Origin: Algoriphagus zhangzhouensis
GTDB taxonomy: Bacteria > Bacteroidota > Bacteroidia > Cytophagales > Cyclobacteriaceae
Assembly: GCF_900148515.1 (NCBI RefSeq)
Contig: NZ_FRXN01000003.1
Location: forward strand, 786,757-850,756
DNA length: 64,000 nucleotides
Direction: 5' to 3'
In this document: positions 52,576-61,417 of the stretch, in pieces
Layout of the letters: each line of letters begins with the position of its first letter
Numbering within the stretch: position 1 is the stretch's first letter
Translations under genes and position numbers: made by a program
The notes under the pieces: generated by a model
Database searches by the model: none
What the model saw: the letters and a program-made list of their open reading frames with translations, nothing else
What the model was told of the DNA's origin: nothing

Positions 52576-52947
52576 TCAATTCAAAAGAGCTATTGCTTTC
52601 TTTTTAGCCAAGTCATGGAGCGCCCAAAAGTCCATTGGCTTTGGCACTAATGAATCAAATGGAACTTGAGATTTTTTTCGAAAATACTCTACATCTCCTG
52701 CTGTAAACCCAATAACAGGAATTCCCATGGTTTTTAAGTTGGATTTTACTTTTCCTAAAAGCTCCACCCCGTCCATTTCAGGCATCATGATATCTGTCAA
52801 AATTACATTGAACCCTGGGTCTCTTTCTAGCTCTTGAAGAGCTTCTTTTCCGTTATGCGCAACAACCACCGTATCATCGGATTTCTCAAATATCTTCCTT
52901 AAGATCAATAAGTGGACAGCATCGTCATCTACAACAAGTATTCTCAT
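52576..52947 (-). CDS. Single-domain response regulator
   Basis: A 123-aa CheY-like receiver. The acidic pocket is DDD (residues 7-9), the phosphorylation site is D52 in ILTDIMMPEMDGVELL, the switch threonine is in IGFTAGD, and the conserved lysine is in LVPKPMD. There is no output domain, so it must act by protein contact, as in phosphorelays or chemotaxis-like control. No histidine kinase is adjacent. It lies between the Na+-dependent transporter and the OMP gene on the same strand, with gaps of over 75 nt on each side. Confidence 0.93.
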   Translation of the reverse strand: MRILVVDDDAVHLLILRKIFEKSDDTVVVAHNGKEALQELERDPGFNVILTDIMMPEMDGVELLGKVKSNLKTMGIPVIGFTAGDVEYFRKKSQVPFDSLVPKPMDFWALHDLAKKKAIALLN

Positions 52948-53020
52948 ACCATGAATTATATCCCTTAATATATTGAGTTTAAACCACTTTTTGTGCTTTT
53001 TGGATAAATTTTATTCAAAA

Positions 53021-53046
53021 AAAGGGAAGCCTCACGACTTCCCTTT
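53021..53046 (-). terminator. Terminator after the Na+-dependent transporter
   Basis: AAAGGGAAG / CTTCCCTTT, 9-bp stem with an 8-nt loop. On the minus strand it ends in a run of seven T, about 25 nt after the transporter stop. Confidence 0.85.
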
Positions 53047-53070
53047 AAAATATCTTTTATGATGGATTTA

Positions 53071-54456
53071 TTAAGCTGCTTGCGGAGCTCCAAAGATCCC
53101 AACCATATTCAAAATCAAAAGAATAATCACAATTGGGCAAACCCACTTAATGAAGAACATCCATGCAGCTTTGTAAGGTCCTTTAAAGCCAGGAGCTCCA
53201 TAACTCAATTCAGTAGCATAGTCAGAGATTTTTTGTGCCCAACCTGTATAAAGTGAAAGCATCAAACAGATCACGATTACTGCGAATGTACCGAAGATAA
53301 AGTCCATTGCTCCGAAGAACCCTTGAACTGGATTGCTAAGGAATGTGAATTCAATATTTGCGAAGAAGTTTCCTTCAATATTGGAAAGAGCTGAAGGAAC
53401 AGACAAAATCATCGCTGCAATACCAACCACCCAAGTAGCTTTCTTTCTATTCCATTTTCTATCATCGATCAAATAAGAAACAGGAACCTCCAACATAGAA
53501 ATGGTGGAAGTCAATGCAGCCACCATCAACAATAGGAAGAACAATGCCCCGATGATATGACCACCTGGCATTTCAGCAAATACTTTTGGAAGAACATTAA
53601 ATACCAAGCTTGGTCCATCAGTCAAGTAATCTGGAGAAAGAAGAGCAAATAAAGCCGGGAACACCATCAAACCACCCAAAAGGGCAACCATGGTATCCAT
53701 CCCTGCAATCCATCCTGCGGACTGAATGATATTGGATTCTTTAGGCAAATAAGAGCCGAATGTGATCATCAAACCCCATCCTACTGACATGGAGAAAAAT
53801 GCTTGTCCAAGTGCCTGTAGAACAACTGTACCATTGATTTTAGAGAAATCAGGGTTCAAATAATACTGGATACCTGCTTCTGCACCTTCCAAAGTCACTG
53901 ATCTACCTGCAATAAAGATGATAATCAAGAATAGAACTGGCATCAAGAATTTAGCTGCCTTTTCGATACCACCTGATACACCACCCAATACGATCAAAAT
54001 CGTGAATAGAATGAATAAGAAGGTCAAAGGAATTACATAAAGTGGAGTCTGAACGAACTCAGAGAAATCAACAGGAATGTTGATAATTTCAGTCACGATG
54101 TAACCAACTGTCCATCCAGCAATCACTGAATAGTAGCTAAAAACAAAAAAGCAGACCAATACACAAAGTACGCCTGCTAATTGCCAGAATTTATTTCCTC
54201 CAGTTTCTCTAACTGCACCAATTGGGTTTTTCCTAGATCTTCTACCCAGGGCAATCTCATTAAGCAATAGTGGAAGCGCGATAAATAAAACGCAAATCAA
54301 ATAAACAAAAACGAAAGCTCCCCCTCCATTTTCAGCGGTCAAATAAGGAAATCTCCAAATATTACCTAGTCCTACTGCGGACCCTGCCGCGGCCATGATA
54401 AAACCTAGACTAGAACCGAACTGTCCTCTCTCTTCGGTGTTTGCATTTACTGCCAT
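53071..54456 (-). CDS. Sodium-dependent neurotransmitter-symporter (NSS/SNF) family transporter
   Basis: A 461-aa inner-membrane Na+ symporter of the NSS/SNF family (LeuT fold, about 11-12 helices). The hallmark start GFIMAAAGSAVGLGNIWRFPYLTAENGGGAFVFVYL covers helix 1 with its unwound GN site, and SVGWGLMITFGSYLPKESN covers helix 6. Bacterial members usually carry amino acids such as Trp, Tyr, Leu or Met; the substrate here is open. The gene is monocistronic, 41 nt after the RmlD-like gene, which may read through into it. Confidence 0.92.
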   Translation of the reverse strand: MAVNANTEERGQFGSSLGFIMAAAGSAVGLGNIWRFPYLTAENGGGAFVFVYLICVLFIALPLLLNEIALGRRSRKNPIGAVRETGGNKFWQLAGVLCVLVCFFVFSYYSVIAGWTVGYIVTEIINIPVDFSEFVQTPLYVIPLTFLFILFTILIVLGGVSGGIEKAAKFLMPVLFLIIIFIAGRSVTLEGAEAGIQYYLNPDFSKINGTVVLQALGQAFFSMSVGWGLMITFGSYLPKESNIIQSAGWIAGMDTMVALLGGLMVFPALFALLSPDYLTDGPSLVFNVLPKVFAEMPGGHIIGALFFLLLMVAALTSTISMLEVPVSYLIDDRKWNRKKATWVVGIAAMILSVPSALSNIEGNFFANIEFTFLSNPVQGFFGAMDFIFGTFAVIVICLMLSLYTGWAQKISDYATELSYGAPGFKGPYKAAWMFFIKWVCPIVIILLILNMVGIFGAPQAA

Positions 54457-54497
54457 AAATTGATGCTAAAGTTAAATTAAAGGGTATAAACTGGTTT

Positions 54498-55415
54498 TCA
54501 AGAACGGGCTAAGATAATTTGTTTTGATAAAATACCAATTGCCGTTCGGAAAGTTTTCGGTTCAAATCCGAGCTCTTTTCTGGCTTTTTCGATAATAAAC
54601 CCTGTTTTCAGGGGTCTTTTTGCGGGCTGAGTGAACTTTGTGGAGTCAGTTCTTTTGATCAGGTCTTTATTGAGATCAAAATAATCCGCCACCTCTAAAG
54701 CCATCTGATAGGGAGTCATCAATTCATCTCCTGAAATATGATAAATTCCGGTCGCTCCTTTTTTAGCGATGAGAATACATCCAGCAGCCAAATCCTCTGC
54801 AAGGGTTGGAGTCCTAAATTGATCATCCACTACTTGAATCTCTTTTCCTGCTTCCAAACTTCCTTTGACCCACAATACAATGTTGGATCGACTCAAGTCA
54901 TGTGCTATTCCAAAAACCAAGACAGTTCGTGCAATAGCCCAAGGAGTCTTCAGGTTCATTACTAGCTTCTCTGCTTCCTCTTTTGTCTCACCATAATAAT
55001 TCACTGGTGCCGGAATCGCATCTTCGGCGAGAGGACCTTCTTCACCCGAGAAAATAAAATCTGTTGAAACGAAGATAAAATGAGCACCTATTGCTTCTGC
55101 GGCCTTCGCCAAAGTTTCCGTCGCTACCACATTTGCCTGATAGCAAGCGTCCTGATTCAACTCACATTGATCCACATGAGTCATCGCTGCTCCATGGATT
55201 ATTACGTCTGGAGAAAGTCCTTGGATCGCTTCTTTTACGGCATTAGCATCCTCTAAATCCAACGAGATGTAAGTAAAACCACCTTCTGGCAATCTACATT
55301 CTCCTCTTCCCGATGCAAAAACTTCAAATTCACCTGCCTCTACCAACTGAGAGACCAACTTTTGGCCCAAAAGCCCATTGGCTCCTGTTAGGAATAACTT
55401 CTTTTTATTGCTCAT
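54498..55415 (-). CDS. RmlD-like NAD(P)-dependent sugar-nucleotide reductase (SDR)
   Basis: A 305-aa extended SDR similar to dTDP-4-dehydrorhamnose reductase. I use the ATG at 55415 (MSNKKKLFLTGANGLLGQKL), since the longer frame from 55433 only adds six residues and overlaps the upstream gene more. Cofactor loop LTGANGLLGQ (about 9-18) and the catalytic Y-x3-K as YYGETKEEAE (about 151-160) are present. Without rmlABC neighbours, rhamnose synthesis should not be assumed; the family is also used for methionine adenosyltransferase beta-like proteins. It overlaps the cyclophilin stop by 11 nt. Confidence 0.88.
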   Translation of the reverse strand: MSNKKKLFLTGANGLLGQKLVSQLVEAGEFEVFASGRGECRLPEGGFTYISLDLEDANAVKEAIQGLSPDVIIHGAAMTHVDQCELNQDACYQANVVATETLAKAAEAIGAHFIFVSTDFIFSGEEGPLAEDAIPAPVNYYGETKEEAEKLVMNLKTPWAIARTVLVFGIAHDLSRSNIVLWVKGSLEAGKEIQVVDDQFRTPTLAEDLAAGCILIAKKGATGIYHISGDELMTPYQMALEVADYFDLNKDLIKRTDSTKFTQPAKRPLKTGFIIEKARKELGFEPKTFRTAIGILSKQIILARS

Positions 55416-56250
55416 TGGGATATTTGTATCCAAACTCCTTCTCTATTTTATTTTTAGCCATTTTCTCAACAGTCACTGTCATGTAAATAGGCTGAACAGG
55501 CTTATCTCTAGGCCCAGTCTGAACTTCTGAAATTTTCTCAGCGACATCCAAACCCGAAATCACCTCACCGAATACTGTGTATTCACCATCCAAATGCGGT
55601 GTACCTCCGATGGTCGTATAAGCTTCTTTCTCCTCATCTGAAATCTCCTTGGTCAGATTCAATTTCAAGGCATCTTCAATTTCTACTCTTTTGGAATACA
55701 TTAAAGAAGTCAAAGAATCATATTCCCCTGCGTTGTAAAGTCGGATATACTCATTTTTAAGAGGTTCCTGACTTTTCAACTGGACATATTGCATAAATGC
55801 TTCTTGCAATCTTTCCATTTCAGTTACCAACATTTCTTCGGTGTATTTTTCACCTAAAACAATGTAGAATTGCGAGCCACTAGATCTCTTCTCAGGATTA
55901 ATTCCATTCCCTTGTCTCGCAGCCGCAATAGCTCCTTTTTTATGAAAATGGTTCGTGCGGATTTCCGCTGGTAAAGTAGGCCACTCTTCAGCAGGCATCG
56001 CCTCTTTGGTAAATACATCACCACCTTGAACCATAAAATCTCGGATCACCCGATGGAATTCCGTACTATCAAATCTTCCATCCTCAGCTAATTCAATGAA
56101 ATTGGATTTATGCGCAGGTGTGTCGTCAAACAAGATCGCCACAATTTCACCATAGCTGGTATCGATTCTGACAATTTGATCTTTTTGACCAGCGCAAGAC
56201 ACCAGTAATAATATGCCCAGCATCGCTGAGGCCAAAGTCCCTAATCTCAT
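55405..56250 (-). CDS. Cyclophilin-type peptidyl-prolyl isomerase (lipoprotein)
   Basis: A 281-aa periplasmic or surface-anchored cyclophilin. The lipobox is GILLLVSC (cysteine about residue 19). The cyclophilin core is split: TSYGEIVAILFDDTPAHKSNFIELAEDGRFDSTEFHRVIRDFMVQGGD at the start and an extension of about 90 helical residues (MERLQEAFMQYVQLKSQE...) before the final YTVFGEVISGLDVAEKI strand. The active-site R is in the FHRVI..FMVQGG block. The helical insertion is also known from other Bacteroidota cyclophilins. It overlaps hemC by 4 nt. Confidence 0.9.
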   Translation of the reverse strand: MRLGTLASAMLGILLLVSCAGQKDQIVRIDTSYGEIVAILFDDTPAHKSNFIELAEDGRFDSTEFHRVIRDFMVQGGDVFTKEAMPAEEWPTLPAEIRTNHFHKKGAIAAARQGNGINPEKRSSGSQFYIVLGEKYTEEMLVTEMERLQEAFMQYVQLKSQEPLKNEYIRLYNAGEYDSLTSLMYSKRVEIEDALKLNLTKEISDEEKEAYTTIGGTPHLDGEYTVFGEVISGLDVAEKISEVQTGPRDKPVQPIYMTVTVEKMAKNKIEKEFGYKYPNEQ

Positions 56251-57182
56251 GGGTTCAATGTGGATTTAATCTGATCTAAAATTTCTTTTCCTCCTGCGGC
56301 AAAAACTTTATCTGCCAATTCTTGGCCGACCTCCTCTGGATTAGAAGCATCGCCTTTGACTTCAATTGATATCCTTTCACTCCCATCTAAGGAAACTATC
56401 CCTCCTTTTAAGGTTAGCTCATTTTCATTTAATGAAGCCAAAGCAAAAACGGGAATACTACATCCTCCTTCTAAAACTCTGAGGTAAGCTCTTTCAGCTC
56501 TTAATTTCAAAGAAGTCGGCAAGTCATTGCAAGCGGCGATCAATTGGTCTTTTATGACAGGATCAATCGAATTAGATACTTCTATAGCCACGGAACCTTG
56601 TCCTACAGCAGGTGTAAATTCATCCAGTGAAAGCTTTTCTACGATTTGGGAGTCATATCCCATGCGATGAACACCAGCATAAGCCAATAGCAAGGCATCG
56701 CAAAGCCCTTCTTCCATTTTTCGAATTCTGGTTTGAAGATTCCCGCGAACCTCCACAGTTTTCACATGGGGATAAAAATGCTTCAAAGTCGCAACTCTTC
56801 TGGTAGAGGATGTACCTAAAACCAAAGGTTTGGAAGCGTCAGCTATTGAAATATCGGTGTTGGATGAGAGCAAAACATCATTTTCTTTCTCTCTTTCAGT
56901 AAAGGCAATAATCTCAAAACCTTCAGGCAAATTGGACTGCATATCCTTGGCCGAATGAACTGCTATATCAATCCTTCCATCCGTCAATTGGTCTTCCAAT
57001 TCTTGGGTAAAGACTCCTTTGCTTCCAATTTTTGAAATGGAAACGTCCAAAATCTGATCCCCTTTGGTATCTATGATTACAATTTCGGATTCCAGACCAG
57101 CTTTTTTCAAAAGCTCCTCCACATGATACGCTTGCCAAAGAGCCAACTTACTTCCTCTGGTTCCTATTTTGATTTTTCTCAT
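56247..57182 (-). CDS. hemC: Porphobilinogen deaminase (hydroxymethylbilane synthase)
   Basis: HemC joins four porphobilinogen units in heme and tetrapyrrole synthesis. The 311-aa length is usual. The N-terminal [13 protein letters not shown], the catalytic D80 in [12 protein letters not shown], the arginine cluster in [10 protein letters not shown] and [10 protein letters not shown], and the dipyrromethane-cofactor cysteine C241 in [11 protein letters not shown] are all intact. Overlaps of 4 nt with both flanking genes place it inside an operon with RimK-like and cyclophilin genes. There is no hemA/hemD/hemB next to it. Confidence 0.96.
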   Translation of the reverse strand: MRKIKIGTRGSKLALWQAYHVEELLKKAGLESEIVIIDTKGDQILDVSISKIGSKGVFTQELEDQLTDGRIDIAVHSAKDMQSNLPEGFEIIAFTEREKENDVLLSSNTDISIADASKPLVLGTSSTRRVATLKHFYPHVKTVEVRGNLQTRIRKMEEGLCDALLLAYAGVHRMGYDSQIVEKLSLDEFTPAVGQGSVAIEVSNSIDPVIKDQLIAACNDLPTSLKLRAERAYLRVLEGGCSIPVFALASLNENELTLKGGIVSLDGSERISIEVKGDASNPEEVGQELADKVFAAGGKEILDQIKSTLNP

Positions 57183-58087
57183 TGTTCTGTTGCCCGCTTT
57201 GAAGGGCTCTTTTTGACCATTTCCTCAATAAATCCGACTATCTCTCCAGCTATATTCAATCCGGTAGCCTTTTCAATCCCCTCCAAACCAGGCGAGCTAT
57301 TTACCTCAAGAATCAAAGGCCCTCTATCTGATTGGAGCATATCAACACCAGCCACATCCAGTCCTAAAGCTTTGGCAGCTTTCAAGGCAGCCTGCTTTTC
57401 TACTCTGCTAAGTTTGATCACTGTAGCTTTTCCCCCTCGGTGCAAATTGGATCTAAACTCTCCTTCAGCACCTTGTCGCTTCATTGCTCCAACAACCTTC
57501 CCATTCACTACGAATGCTCGGATATCGGCACCTTTAGCTTCTTTGATAAACTCCTGAACAATAATCCTAGCTTTCAAGCCATGGAATGCTTCAATTACTG
57601 ATTGTCCTGCTTTTTTGGTTTCTGCCAAAACTACCCCAAGCCCTTGGGTACCTTCCAAAAGTTTGATGATTAGTGGAGCACCACCTACATGTTCGATCAA
57701 TTGCTTTTCTCCACCTTTGGAAAAGTTTGTAAAAGCAGTCTTGGGCATTCCTAATCCAGCTTTTGAAAGAATCTGTAAACTTCTCAGTTTGTCCCTACTG
57801 CGGACAATGGCTTGAGAGTTCACAGCCGAAAAAGCCCCCATCAATTCAAACTGACGAACCACTGCTGTTCCGTAAAAAGTCACAGAAGCACCAATTCGTG
57901 GTATAATGGCATCCACACCGGTCACTTTTTGTCCCTTGTAAATAATAGAAGGTCCTTCTTGCTCGATGATCAAATCACATAAACTGTGATCTACAATGAT
58001 CCCTTCATGACCTGCTTCTTGAATGGCCTGCAAGAGTCTTTTTGTTGAATATAATTGAGGGTTCCTCGAAAGGATTGCAATTTTCAT
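57179..58087 (-). CDS. rimK: RimK-like ATP-grasp ligase
   Basis: A 302-aa ATP-grasp ligase of the RimK family, which in E. coli adds glutamates to the C-terminus of ribosomal protein S6. [28 protein letters not shown] starts the protein; nucleotide and metal motifs are [38 protein letters not shown] and the C-terminal [17 protein letters not shown] (E and N of the metal site). The next gene upstream is a retropepsin-like RimK-associated protein, a pairing that supports the assignment. Its target here may be S6 or another protein. Confidence 0.93.
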   Translation of the reverse strand: MKIAILSRNPQLYSTKRLLQAIQEAGHEGIIVDHSLCDLIIEQEGPSIIYKGQKVTGVDAIIPRIGASVTFYGTAVVRQFELMGAFSAVNSQAIVRSRDKLRSLQILSKAGLGMPKTAFTNFSKGGEKQLIEHVGGAPLIIKLLEGTQGLGVVLAETKKAGQSVIEAFHGLKARIIVQEFIKEAKGADIRAFVVNGKVVGAMKRQGAEGEFRSNLHRGGKATVIKLSRVEKQAALKAAKALGLDVAGVDMLQSDRGPLILEVNSSPGLEGIEKATGLNIAGEIVGFIEEMVKKSPSKRATEQ

Positions 58088-58092
58088 AACAC

Positions 58093-58521
58093 TTATTTTC
58101 TGTAGGCTTTTGCTAGATTCATTCCTGACACATCCACTAGAAAACGTTTTCTGAGGATTTTTCTACCTAAAAGAATCGCATTTTTCATACTTGATCGATC
58201 GGACAAAGTGATTTCCGCATCAAACTTTTCACCAGCCAATTCCATTTGAGTTTCAATCAAATACCTTGATTCTCCATGTCCAAAGGAGTTTTTCACTTTC
58301 TTTTCCCTGAACTGCTCAAACACCAACTCCTCTCCAGAATAGCTTTTATGTCCTGGCAAAAGAGCCTGAAAAACCAAAACCTCTTTCCCGTTTCTGATTT
58401 CGGTACGGATATTTTCCGCGTGAATGGAACTGGTGTAGGCCCCCGTATCCACTTTGGCCCAAACCAATTTCAAACCCAATTCAGGGAGACTGATTTTTTC
58501 TTTTCTACCTATGACTTTCAT
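58093..58521 (-). CDS. RimK-associated retropepsin-like protein (Zn_protease family)
   Basis: A 142-aa protein of the RimK/LysX family (sometimes called ATP-dependent zinc protease). It has an aspartic-protease-like D-T-G-A motif in [14 protein letters not shown] (about 26-39) and a second glycine-rich [18 protein letters not shown] near the C-terminus. Whether it cuts peptides is not settled; the DTG suggests an aspartic rather than zinc mechanism. It precedes rimK by 5 nt, and holB is 7 nt upstream, so the operon order is holB-this-rimK-hemC. Confidence 0.9.
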   Translation of the reverse strand: MKVIGRKEKISLPELGLKLVWAKVDTGAYTSSIHAENIRTEIRNGKEVLVFQALLPGHKSYSGEELVFEQFREKKVKNSFGHGESRYLIETQMELAGEKFDAEITLSDRSSMKNAILLGRKILRKRFLVDVSGMNLAKAYRK

Positions 58522-58528
58522 ATCAATC

Positions 58529-59665
58529 TTAGTCGATTTTCGCCATCAATAGGACTACTTCCATGGAAAGATCCGTGAAAATCAATTTAGCATTTCCATT
58601 TCTTTCCAAATGATAATGTGCCTTATTGAATAGCTCATACAGACCCGGAATATGATCTTCCTTTAGGACATTCCCGCTGATCTTATTGATAAATTCCCGA
58701 TCATCTCCTTTGGTTCTGAGCAAAGAATCGACCGAGGCATTCTTTAATAAAATCTCCCTCAGCACATTCATTCCAGTTTGCAGGATGGACTTTTGGGCTT
58801 CCTTATCAAACTTGTGATAGGAGTCCGACAGTGCAAATATATCCTTGAATTGCTTGCTATGACACAATCTGAACCAATTCCTGATCCATGCCACCTGTTG
58901 ATCCTCGACTTGATTGACTAAACGCATGGCTTCGCGAAGATTTCCGTCGGCAATCATCGAAATCTGCATGGCAGTTTGATCATCACAAAGACCGGAAGAA
59001 ACCAAATATTCATGAATTTCCTCATCAGTAAATCCCCGAACCATCACTTTTTGAGTCCTGGATAGGATCGTAGTCAGCAATTGCTCTGGCTGAGTAGTGA
59101 TCAACATGAAAATGGTTTTCTGCTGCGGCTCTTCCAAAATCTTCAACAAGGCATTGGCTGCCTGAGGATTCAAAAACTCTACTCCCCAAATCATCATGAT
59201 CTTATATCCACCTTCAAATGAAACCAAAGAAAGTGTCTGAATGATCTGCCTAGCTGCCCCTACCGATATATTCAATTGCTTTTTCTCAAAGCCATTGAAG
59301 TAGATATAATCATGGACATTCCCATAAGGCTGTTCCAGCACAAACTTCCTCCAGTTTGCCAACATGTCCACTTTTTGATCATTGTCCTTATCCGTCTCCT
59401 TGGCTTTCGCAATAACAGGGAAAGCAAAATTCAAATCCGGCATGACCAGTTTGGCCATTCTCTGACAGGCAGGGCATGTGCCGCAAGAATCTGTTTCTGT
59501 AGGATTTTGGCAATATAAATAGGTCGCCAATGCCAATGGCATCGTCAAATTTGCAGAACCTTCTGGCCCATAGAAAAGAAGCGCATGAGCCAAATGGTTG
59601 TTTTTGACCGCATTAAGCAAATGGGCTTTAGTTTCTGGAAGTCCGGGTATTTCAGAAAATTGCAT
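58529..59665 (-). CDS. holB: DNA polymerase III delta' subunit
   Basis: A 378-aa clamp-loader subunit that couples with gamma/tau and delta to load the sliding clamp. The AAA+ fold has a degenerate P-loop (YGPEGSANLTM; no GKT), as in true delta', which does not hydrolyse ATP. A zinc-binding C-x8-C-x2-C-x2-C pattern is in YCQNPTETDSCGTCPACQ. The arginine-finger region SRTQKVMVRGFTDEE follows TILS. The length fits the Bacteroidota form. It heads the run toward rimK and is 9 nt from the GlmU-like gene. The other clamp-loader gene, dnaX, is at 18.3-20 kb. Confidence 0.93.
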   Translation of the reverse strand: MQFSEIPGLPETKAHLLNAVKNNHLAHALLFYGPEGSANLTMPLALATYLYCQNPTETDSCGTCPACQRMAKLVMPDLNFAFPVIAKAKETDKDNDQKVDMLANWRKFVLEQPYGNVHDYIYFNGFEKKQLNISVGAARQIIQTLSLVSFEGGYKIMMIWGVEFLNPQAANALLKILEEPQQKTIFMLITTQPEQLLTTILSRTQKVMVRGFTDEEIHEYLVSSGLCDDQTAMQISMIADGNLREAMRLVNQVEDQQVAWIRNWFRLCHSKQFKDIFALSDSYHKFDKEAQKSILQTGMNVLREILLKNASVDSLLRTKGDDREFINKISGNVLKEDHIPGLYELFNKAHYHLERNGNAKLIFTDLSMEVVLLMAKID

Positions 59666-59674
59666 GGTCTAAGA

Positions 59675-60871
59675 TTAGGAGTTTTTTTCCCAAATTCGAT
59701 AGTTCTTGGACATCTCAAATAGCTTCAACAACATCTCCTCTTCAATATCGGTCCATTCAACTTTTCTGCGATTCATCACAGCAATAGCCGTTTCTTTGAA
59801 TTTGGGAAACTGAAAGGTAGAAAATCCAGCTGCTCCACCCCAAGCAAAGGAGGCAATAAAATTTCGGGGATAGCCATCGCCAAAGATATTCGCTCCAATA
59901 CCCACAACTGTACCCGTATTGAACATGGTATTGATTCCACATTTGGAATGATCTCCCATCATCAGACCACAAAACTGAAGTCCTGTATTGGTGAATCCTC
60001 CTTTCACATAGTCCCAGACTTTGACAGGAGCATAGTTATTTTTCAAATTGGAAGTATTAGTATCTGCTCCCAGATTGCACCATTCTCCAAGTACAGAATT
60101 CCCCAGGAATCCTTCGTGCCCTTTATTGCTGTATCCAAAAATCACGGAATTTGAAATCTCTCCTCCTACCTTAGAATGAGGACCAACCGTGTTGTCTCCA
60201 CGTAGTTTGGCTCCCATATTCACAGTAGAACCTTCGCAAAGGGCAAAAGGCCCACGTATTAAAGCTCCTTCTTGGATTTCGGTATTCTTGCCAATATAAA
60301 TCGGTCCGTTTTCAGCATTCAATACTGCTGCTTTGACTACTGCACCTTCTTCAATGAAAATATTCTCAGGAGCATAAACCTGAGTATAGGGATCTTTCAG
60401 TTTTTCTGATTTTCGCCCCTGCGTGATCAAAGAAAAATCTTTTCTGATTTCCGCCCCATTGAATTGAAAGATATTCCAAGTCTTAAGTAGCATATCCGGC
60501 ACAGTTTCAATCTGCACGATTTCCTTTTCAGCAGCTATACTCAGATTTTTTTCAGTCTCACCGATATAAGAAGCCAAAAGCGTCTTTCCGAAGTAAAGTG
60601 ATTGGTTTTCTCCCAAATTCCGGAGAATTTCTACAGAATTAGAATCTGGCAACCAAGCTCCGTTTACTGCCAACAGACTACCCTCGGATCTAGGAAACTT
60701 CTTTTGAAGGTAATCCTGAGTAAGATACGAAACGGTTTTCCTGCTGTATTTCTCCCATTTCTCAGAGATCTTCAATATCCCAATTCGGATATCTGCCACA
60801 GGTCTGGTAAAAGTAAAAGGGAGTAATGACCCGCGAATTGATGGATCATCGAACAAAAGAATATTTTCCAT
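59675..60871 (-). CDS. GlmU-like nucleotidyltransferase with hexapeptide repeats
   Basis: A 398-aa protein that looks like the GlmU-like sugar nucleotidyltransferases of Bacteroidota. I start it at 60871 (MENILLFDDPSIRGSLLPFTFTRPVADIRIGIL) since this is the family's typical N-terminus and the longer frame to 60904 only adds an odd 11 residues. Residues 1-150 resemble a reduced nucleotide-binding domain, and residues about 185-370 form a left-handed beta-helix (IFIEEGAVVKAAVLNAENGPIYIGKNTEIQEGALIRG...). The pyrophosphorylase signature L-x2-G-x-G-T-R is lacking, so catalysis in the N-terminal domain is uncertain. Confidence 0.85.
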   Translation of the reverse strand: MENILLFDDPSIRGSLLPFTFTRPVADIRIGILKISEKWEKYSRKTVSYLTQDYLQKKFPRSEGSLLAVNGAWLPDSNSVEILRNLGENQSLYFGKTLLASYIGETEKNLSIAAEKEIVQIETVPDMLLKTWNIFQFNGAEIRKDFSLITQGRKSEKLKDPYTQVYAPENIFIEEGAVVKAAVLNAENGPIYIGKNTEIQEGALIRGPFALCEGSTVNMGAKLRGDNTVGPHSKVGGEISNSVIFGYSNKGHEGFLGNSVLGEWCNLGADTNTSNLKNNYAPVKVWDYVKGGFTNTGLQFCGLMMGDHSKCGINTMFNTGTVVGIGANIFGDGYPRNFIASFAWGGAAGFSTFQFPKFKETAIAVMNRRKVEWTDIEEEMLLKLFEMSKNYRIWEKNS

Positions 60872-60883
60872 GTGGCAAAAATA

Positions 60884-60921
60884 AAAAAGTCTCCCGGAAT
60901 CCATGCTCCGCGAGACTTTTT
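60884..60921 (-). terminator. Terminator of rpmE2
   Basis: AAAAAGTCTC / GAGACTTTTT, with inner CGGA/TCCG pairing, lies just after the rpmE2 stop on the minus strand and separates it from the GlmU-like gene. Confidence 0.85.
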
Positions 60922-60940
60922 AGCTGAATACGCTTTGGAA

Positions 60941-61186
60941 TTACTTCTTCGCGTATCTTCTGTTGAATTTCTCAACTCGACCAGCAGTATCGAGCAACAT
61001 TTTCTTACCAGTGTAGAATGGGTGAGACTGAGAGCTCACTTCAATTTTGTACACAGGATATTCTTGTCCATCTTCCCAAGTGATTGTCTCTTCGGTTTCG
61101 ATGGTAGATTTAGTCAAGAATTTAAACTCAGAAGAAGTGTCATAAAACACAACGTCTCTGTAGTTTGGATGAATATCAGCTTTCAT
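60941..61186 (-). CDS. rpmE2: 50S ribosomal protein L31, type B
   Basis: An 81-aa L31 paralog of type B. It has [29 protein letters not shown], and the typical [31 protein letters not shown] end. Type A zinc CxxC motifs are missing, so this is the zinc-independent form; it can be the sole L31 in Bacteroidota. It has its own promoter (61227-61258) and terminator. Confidence 0.97.
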   Translation of the reverse strand: MKADIHPNYRDVVFYDTSSEFKFLTKSTIETEETITWEDGQEYPVYKIEVSSQSHPFYTGKKMLLDTAGRVEKFNRRYAKK

Positions 61187-61226
61187 ATCACTAAGTATTT
61201 TTGGAGTAGCTTTTTCAAATGAGGCA

Positions 61227-61258
61227 CAAAGTTATCCTTTTTCGCAAAAATCACCAAA
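61227..61258 (-). promoter_or_regulatory. Promoter of rpmE2
   Basis: On the minus strand TTTG, 20 nt, then TAACTTTG gives an exact TTG-N20-TAnnTTTG match. It sits about 40 nt upstream of the ATG. Confidence 0.75.
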
Positions 61259-61417
61259 TCTTTCTAGAAAATTCTGTGAGTTTGGATTTCTCTCACCTCT
61301 TACCACAAAGGTAAGGTTTTCAAGAAATTAATTTTCCTTTGACCACAATATCATGAGTCATATAGGGAAATTCGGTCTGACCTGCTATTTTCAAATCAGT
61401 TTTCAATTCTCCAAAGC

